Assembly (NCBI GenBank): GCA_036702855.1
Contig: DATNQF010000102.1
Location: 1-27,292 of the forward strand
DNA: 27,292 nt
Source of the DNA: JACVSF01 sp036702855
GTDB taxonomy: Bacteria; Cyanobacteriota; Cyanobacteriia; Phormidesmidales; Phormidesmidaceae
Direction of reading: 5' to 3'
The translations under genes were made by a program, and so were the position numbers. Numbering within the stretch: the stretch's first letter is position 1; every line of letters starts with the position of its first letter. Of this stretch, positions 24,173 through 27,292 are shown piece by piece. Below the pieces are notes generated by a model that made no database searches, was not told the origin of the DNA, and worked only from the letters and a program-made list of their open reading frames with translations.

Positions 24173-26398
24173 ATGAACACTTCGAAAGGGCTTGCTTCGG
24201 TTGGTCGGTTTCGTCAATCTCATAAAACCGTTCGCTTAGCCGCATCTGTTGCCATTTCTACACTCGCAATTGGTGCAGCCTCCGTTTTCTCCCCTTCTCT
24301 GAACAGTGCCCAGGCATTTTCGACAGTTTCGCTAGAACTTCACCCCACCCCAGCAGCCCTTGTTTCTGAAACTCCGCTCGCTGCTAGTTTGCCAGTCGCC
24401 CAACTTCAATCTGCACAACCCTTAGAGACAGCCGGCTTGTCGTGGGGACTATTACCGTTGTTGCTGCTCGGTAGCACGATGGGAATTGCCTTTGCTTCCG
24501 GTCTAGTCATTATTGGGGAGCAAGAGGTTGGCGTTGTGGCGAAAAAGTTTGCTGCCCGTAGCCTGCCGCCTGGTCGTCTCGTTGCCCTTAATGGTGAAGC
24601 TGGCTTGCAGGCTGATACCCTGGCTCCTGGCTGGCATTGGGGTTTCTGGCCCTGGCAGTACAGTATCCGCAAAGAAAAGATGATAGTGGTACCGCAGGGT
24701 GAAATTGCTTTGCTAGTGGCAAACGATGGTGCATCTATTCCACCCGAACGAATCTTGGGCAAGGTAGTATCCTGCGATAACTTCCAAGATGCCCGCAAAT
24801 TTCTCACCAACGGCGGTGAAAAAGGTCGGCAAATGGGCTTCTTGACCTCTGGTACATACCGTATCAACACAGCCTTGTTTCAGGTCATTACGGCAGCAGA
24901 TGCTGCCAAACATGGCATGTCTGCTGAGAAGCTAAAAGTACATACCGTGCAGCCAGATAAGGTAGGCATCGTTACTGCTCTGGATGGTCGCCCCATTGAG
25001 GCAGGAGAAATCGCGGGTGCTGCCTTAGATAGTCACGACAACTTCCAGAACGGCCAAAAGTTTATCCAAGCCGGAGGAAGCCGAGGCTTGCAGGAACAGA
25101 TTTTGCTATCAGGCTCTTGGAACTTGAATCCTTGGTTCGTTCAAGTAGAGCAAGTTCCCATGACCGAGATCCCTATTGGTTATGTCGGTGTAGTAATTTC
25201 CTACGTGGGTAAGGCCCATGAGGATGTCAGTGGGAGTGCTTTCACTCATGGCGACCTAGTGAGACCGGGACACAAGGGCGTGTGGACGGACCCGCTCTAC
25301 CCAGGCAAACACCCCATCAATACTCGGGTGATGAAGGTAGAACTGGTGCCTACCACCAACATTGTGCTGAACTGGTCAGGCCGAACCGAGCGACATCACT
25401 ATGATGAGAACTTGGCTTCGCTGACGGTGCGATCGCAAGATGGCTTTGCCTTTGACTTGGAGATCTCACAAATTATCCATGTTGGAGCATTAGATGCACC
25501 TAAGGTGATTTCTCGCGTTGGCTCCATGCAAAACCTGGTAGATCACGTACTAGAACCCACCATTGGCAACTACTTCCGCAACTCTGCGCAAGGTTGCACG
25601 GTGCTGGACTTCCTTAGTGCCCGTAGTGAGCGTCAGAGCGAAGCTGCTGAGTACATCAAAGTGGCGTTGCGCAGCTATGACGTGCAGGCGATAGACACCC
25701 TGATTGGCGACATCGAGCCGCCTGCCGAGCTGATGCAAACCCAAACTGACCGGAAGATTGCGGAGGAGCAGCGCAAGACCTACGAAGTCCAGCAGATGGC
25801 CCAGACCCAGCGGCAACAGTTGGTGCGGGAAACAGCGTTGGCAGATATTCAACAAGAAATGGTCAAGTCTGAACAAAGCGTTAGCATTGCTGATCTCAAG
25901 GCCCAAGCTGAGATCAAGCAGGCCACTGGTGAAGCTGAATCCACTCGCCTGAAAGCCTCTGCCGAAGCTGATTCGATTCGGGCAACGGGTACAGCCAAAG
26001 CCGAAACTTACCGAGTGGGTGTACAAGCGTTGGGAGCCAACGGATACACGGCAATGCAGCTCATGCAAATTATTGGCGATCGCAATGTGCGCCTGATCCC
26101 CGACGTACTGGTAGGCAGCAACGGTGGCGGCAACGGGTTAGTCGATGGGCTGCTTTCAATGATTCTGTGGAACCAAACTAAAGGCAATGAGGTAAACGGG
26201 ACTGCACCTACTTCGCTGCCTCATGGCGCTAAGGAAAGCACTAGAGCCAACCCAGCTACCTCACCCCAACCTACTCCAGTCGCGGCGGGAAAGAGCAACG
26301 GTGCTATGCCACAACCTCACGGCCCAGAAAACATGCCTCCTATTGAGCCGTTCCTTGCAACCGAACTGGATGAGATCTTCAAGAACAACGAGCATTAG
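24173..26398 (+). CDS. SPFH/flotillin-like protein with four tandem N-terminal modules
   Basis: A 741-residue protein of the SPFH (band 7) superfamily, membrane-scaffold proteins related to flotillins. ATG at 24173 is preferred; the frame is open 18 codons further up, but only to a TTG that coincides with a likely promoter. Two hydrophobic stretches lie near residues 20-50 and 95-120. Then four related modules of about 60 residues follow, ending near 385; the second and third (175-239 and 260-325) are clearly duplicated: DNFQDARKFLTNGG versus DNFQNGQKFIQAGG, and SGTYRINTALFQV versus SGSWNLNPWFVQV. The SPFH part (about 400-515) leads into an Ala/Glu/Gln-rich coiled coil (520-640). The tail is rich in Pro, Thr and Asn. 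A likely role is a multimeric membrane scaffold; no partner is identified. A Ser/Thr kinase gene follows closely. Confidence 0.85.
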   Translation: MNTSKGLASVGRFRQSHKTVRLAASVAISTLAIGAASVFSPSLNSAQAFSTVSLELHPTPAALVSETPLAASLPVAQLQSAQPLETAGLSWGLLPLLLLGSTMGIAFASGLVIIGEQEVGVVAKKFAARSLPPGRLVALNGEAGLQADTLAPGWHWGFWPWQYSIRKEKMIVVPQGEIALLVANDGASIPPERILGKVVSCDNFQDARKFLTNGGEKGRQMGFLTSGTYRINTALFQVITAADAAKHGMSAEKLKVHTVQPDKVGIVTALDGRPIEAGEIAGAALDSHDNFQNGQKFIQAGGSRGLQEQILLSGSWNLNPWFVQVEQVPMTEIPIGYVGVVISYVGKAHEDVSGSAFTHGDLVRPGHKGVWTDPLYPGKHPINTRVMKVELVPTTNIVLNWSGRTERHHYDENLASLTVRSQDGFAFDLEISQIIHVGALDAPKVISRVGSMQNLVDHVLEPTIGNYFRNSAQGCTVLDFLSARSERQSEAAEYIKVALRSYDVQAIDTLIGDIEPPAELMQTQTDRKIAEEQRKTYEVQQMAQTQRQQLVRETALADIQQEMVKSEQSVSIADLKAQAEIKQATGEAESTRLKASAEADSIRATGTAKAETYRVGVQALGANGYTAMQLMQIIGDRNVRLIPDVLVGSNGGGNGLVDGLLSMILWNQTKGNEVNGTAPTSLPHGAKESTRANPATSPQPTPVAAGKSNGAMPQPHGPENMPPIEPFLATELDEIFKNNEH

Positions 26399-26434
26399 GG
26401 TAGGTTTGCCGTTCTGAGCTAAGGCGATACCTCT

Positions 26435-27292
26435 GTGACTTACTGCCCCAACCCAACCTGTCCCGCCCCGCATAACCCAGACAGTGCCCAATTCTGTCTC
26501 GGCTGTGGGGTGGGCTTGGTTTTAGGGCGTTATCAATTGCTCAAGCTGCTAGGCCAAGGGGGTTTTGGAAAAACCTTTTTGGCCCTAGCTGAGCCGTCTT
26601 CAAAAGACTCTTCGGTTCATTCAGTCTCCTCTCTTTGCGTAGTGAAACAACTCCTGCTCCGAGAGGCTGAAAGCTCAAGGCGTTTTCAAGCGGAGGCTCA
26701 GCATCTTAAGCAATTGGGTACTCACCCACAGATTCCTAGCTTTTGGGAGGCCTTTGAGCAGGACGGGCAAGGCTACTTGGTGCAGTCCTACATTGAGGGT
26801 CAAACGCTCGAACAGGTATTAGCTGAAGAGGGTGTTTTTGGCGAAGCTCAGATTTGGCAAGTGCTAAATGACTTACTGCCGGTGCTTCAGTTTATTCACG
26901 ATCGCAAGGTCATCCACCGCGACATCAAGCCTGCCAATCTAATTCGGCCAGCACGCCCATCAGGCAAAGACGCTCGATTGATCCTGGTTGATTTTGGGGC
27001 TGCTAAGTGGGTTCATTCCACCCCTAACGTGCGCCAGGAAACGGTAATCGGTAGCGCTGAGTATGTAGCCCCAGAACAAGCACGAGGCAAAGCAGTCTTT
27101 GCCAGCGATCTCTACAGTTTGGGTCTAACTTGCCTACATTTACTAACGGGACTGTCTCCCTTTGATCTCTTTGATCCCGTCAACCATACTTGGGCTTGGC
27201 AGCAGGCTTTGACTCAACCTGTTAGCGAACCTCTAGCAGCTTTGCTAAACCATCTACTGCAAAATGCGCTCAACCAACGCTTCCAGTCAGCA
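26435..27292 (+). CDS. Serine/threonine protein kinase with four-cysteine prefix (5' part)
   Basis: The frame runs without a stop from GTG at 26435 to the window edge, giving 286 residues of a Hanks-type kinase; its 3' part lies outside. The start has a zinc-ribbon-like four-cysteine prefix, Cys4, Cys9, Cys21 and Cys24 (CPNPTCP and FCLGCG), typical of a cyanobacterial kinase group. The kinase domain follows at once: glycine loop LGQGGFGKT (39-47), the ATP-binding lysine in CVVKQLLL, catalytic loop HRDIKPANL with Asp163, metal-binding DFG at 186-188, and the substrate-loop end APEQA. All key residues are present, so it should be active. It starts 36 nt after the SPFH stop and may be co-transcribed with it. 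No sensor or membrane segment is visible in this part. Confidence 0.93.
   Translation, partial: MTYCPNPTCPAPHNPDSAQFCLGCGVGLVLGRYQLLKLLGQGGFGKTFLALAEPSSKDSSVHSVSSLCVVKQLLLREAESSRRFQAEAQHLKQLGTHPQIPSFWEAFEQDGQGYLVQSYIEGQTLEQVLAEEGVFGEAQIWQVLNDLLPVLQFIHDRKVIHRDIKPANLIRPARPSGKDARLILVDFGAAKWVHSTPNVRQETVIGSAEYVAPEQARGKAVFASDLYSLGLTCLHLLTGLSPFDLFDPVNHTWAWQQALTQPVSEPLAALLNHLLQNALNQRFQSA

Overview
The window comes from a cyanobacterial chromosome. The octamer GCGATCGC (HIP1) occurs about twenty times in 27.3 kb, for example at 1667, 3634, 4420, 9079, 15098 and 25430, where chance predicts fewer than one. Several genes belong to families confined to or typical of cyanobacteria and plastids: Ycf35 (DUF1257), DUF2997, DUF3038, DUF4335, a DUF1400 hydrolase, a KaiB-domain protein and a Ser/Thr kinase with a four-cysteine prefix. 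The species cannot be fixed from the sequence alone.

Layout. 1-4041 is a tight plus-strand run: the end of murB, a YbaB/EbfC protein, a low-molecular-weight tyrosine phosphatase, a secreted DUF1400 hydrolase and truB. 4141-8930 holds two minus-strand genes, a large UPF0182 membrane protein and a membrane-anchored class 3 lipase. 9035-11860 is plus strand: endonuclease V, then the DUF3038/DUF4335 pair. A TA-bounded, MITE-like element and a hairpin lie in the convergent gap after it. 12135-15774 is minus strand: a 4Fe-4S ferredoxin, Ycf35 and DUF2997 form one group, and pilT followed 2 nt later by a KaiB-domain protein forms another. A gap of nearly 1 kb (15775-16771) contains a second MITE-like element and a structured leader before rpsB. 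16772-22413 is plus strand: rpsB, tsf, a very acidic protein of unknown function and recG. A minus-strand MATE transporter (22434-23792) converges on recG. The window ends with a repeat-containing SPFH/flotillin-like protein and the 5' part of a Ser/Thr kinase that runs off the end.

How the genes work together. Most genes are housekeeping: cell wall (murB), translation (truB, rpsB, tsf) and DNA repair (endonuclease V, recG). The accessory interest lies in a pilus-retraction ATPase apparently co-translated with a protein whose C-terminal domain resembles the clock protein KaiB, in the Ycf35/DUF2997/ferredoxin group, in the membrane-spanning DUF4335 protein with its DUF3038 partner, and in an SPFH protein carrying four tandem copies of a small module. 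I saw no CRISPR array, tRNA, rRNA, prophage or complete insertion sequence. I did not recognise a wholly new multi-gene system. The pilT-KaiB-domain pair is the best candidate for an under-described one.
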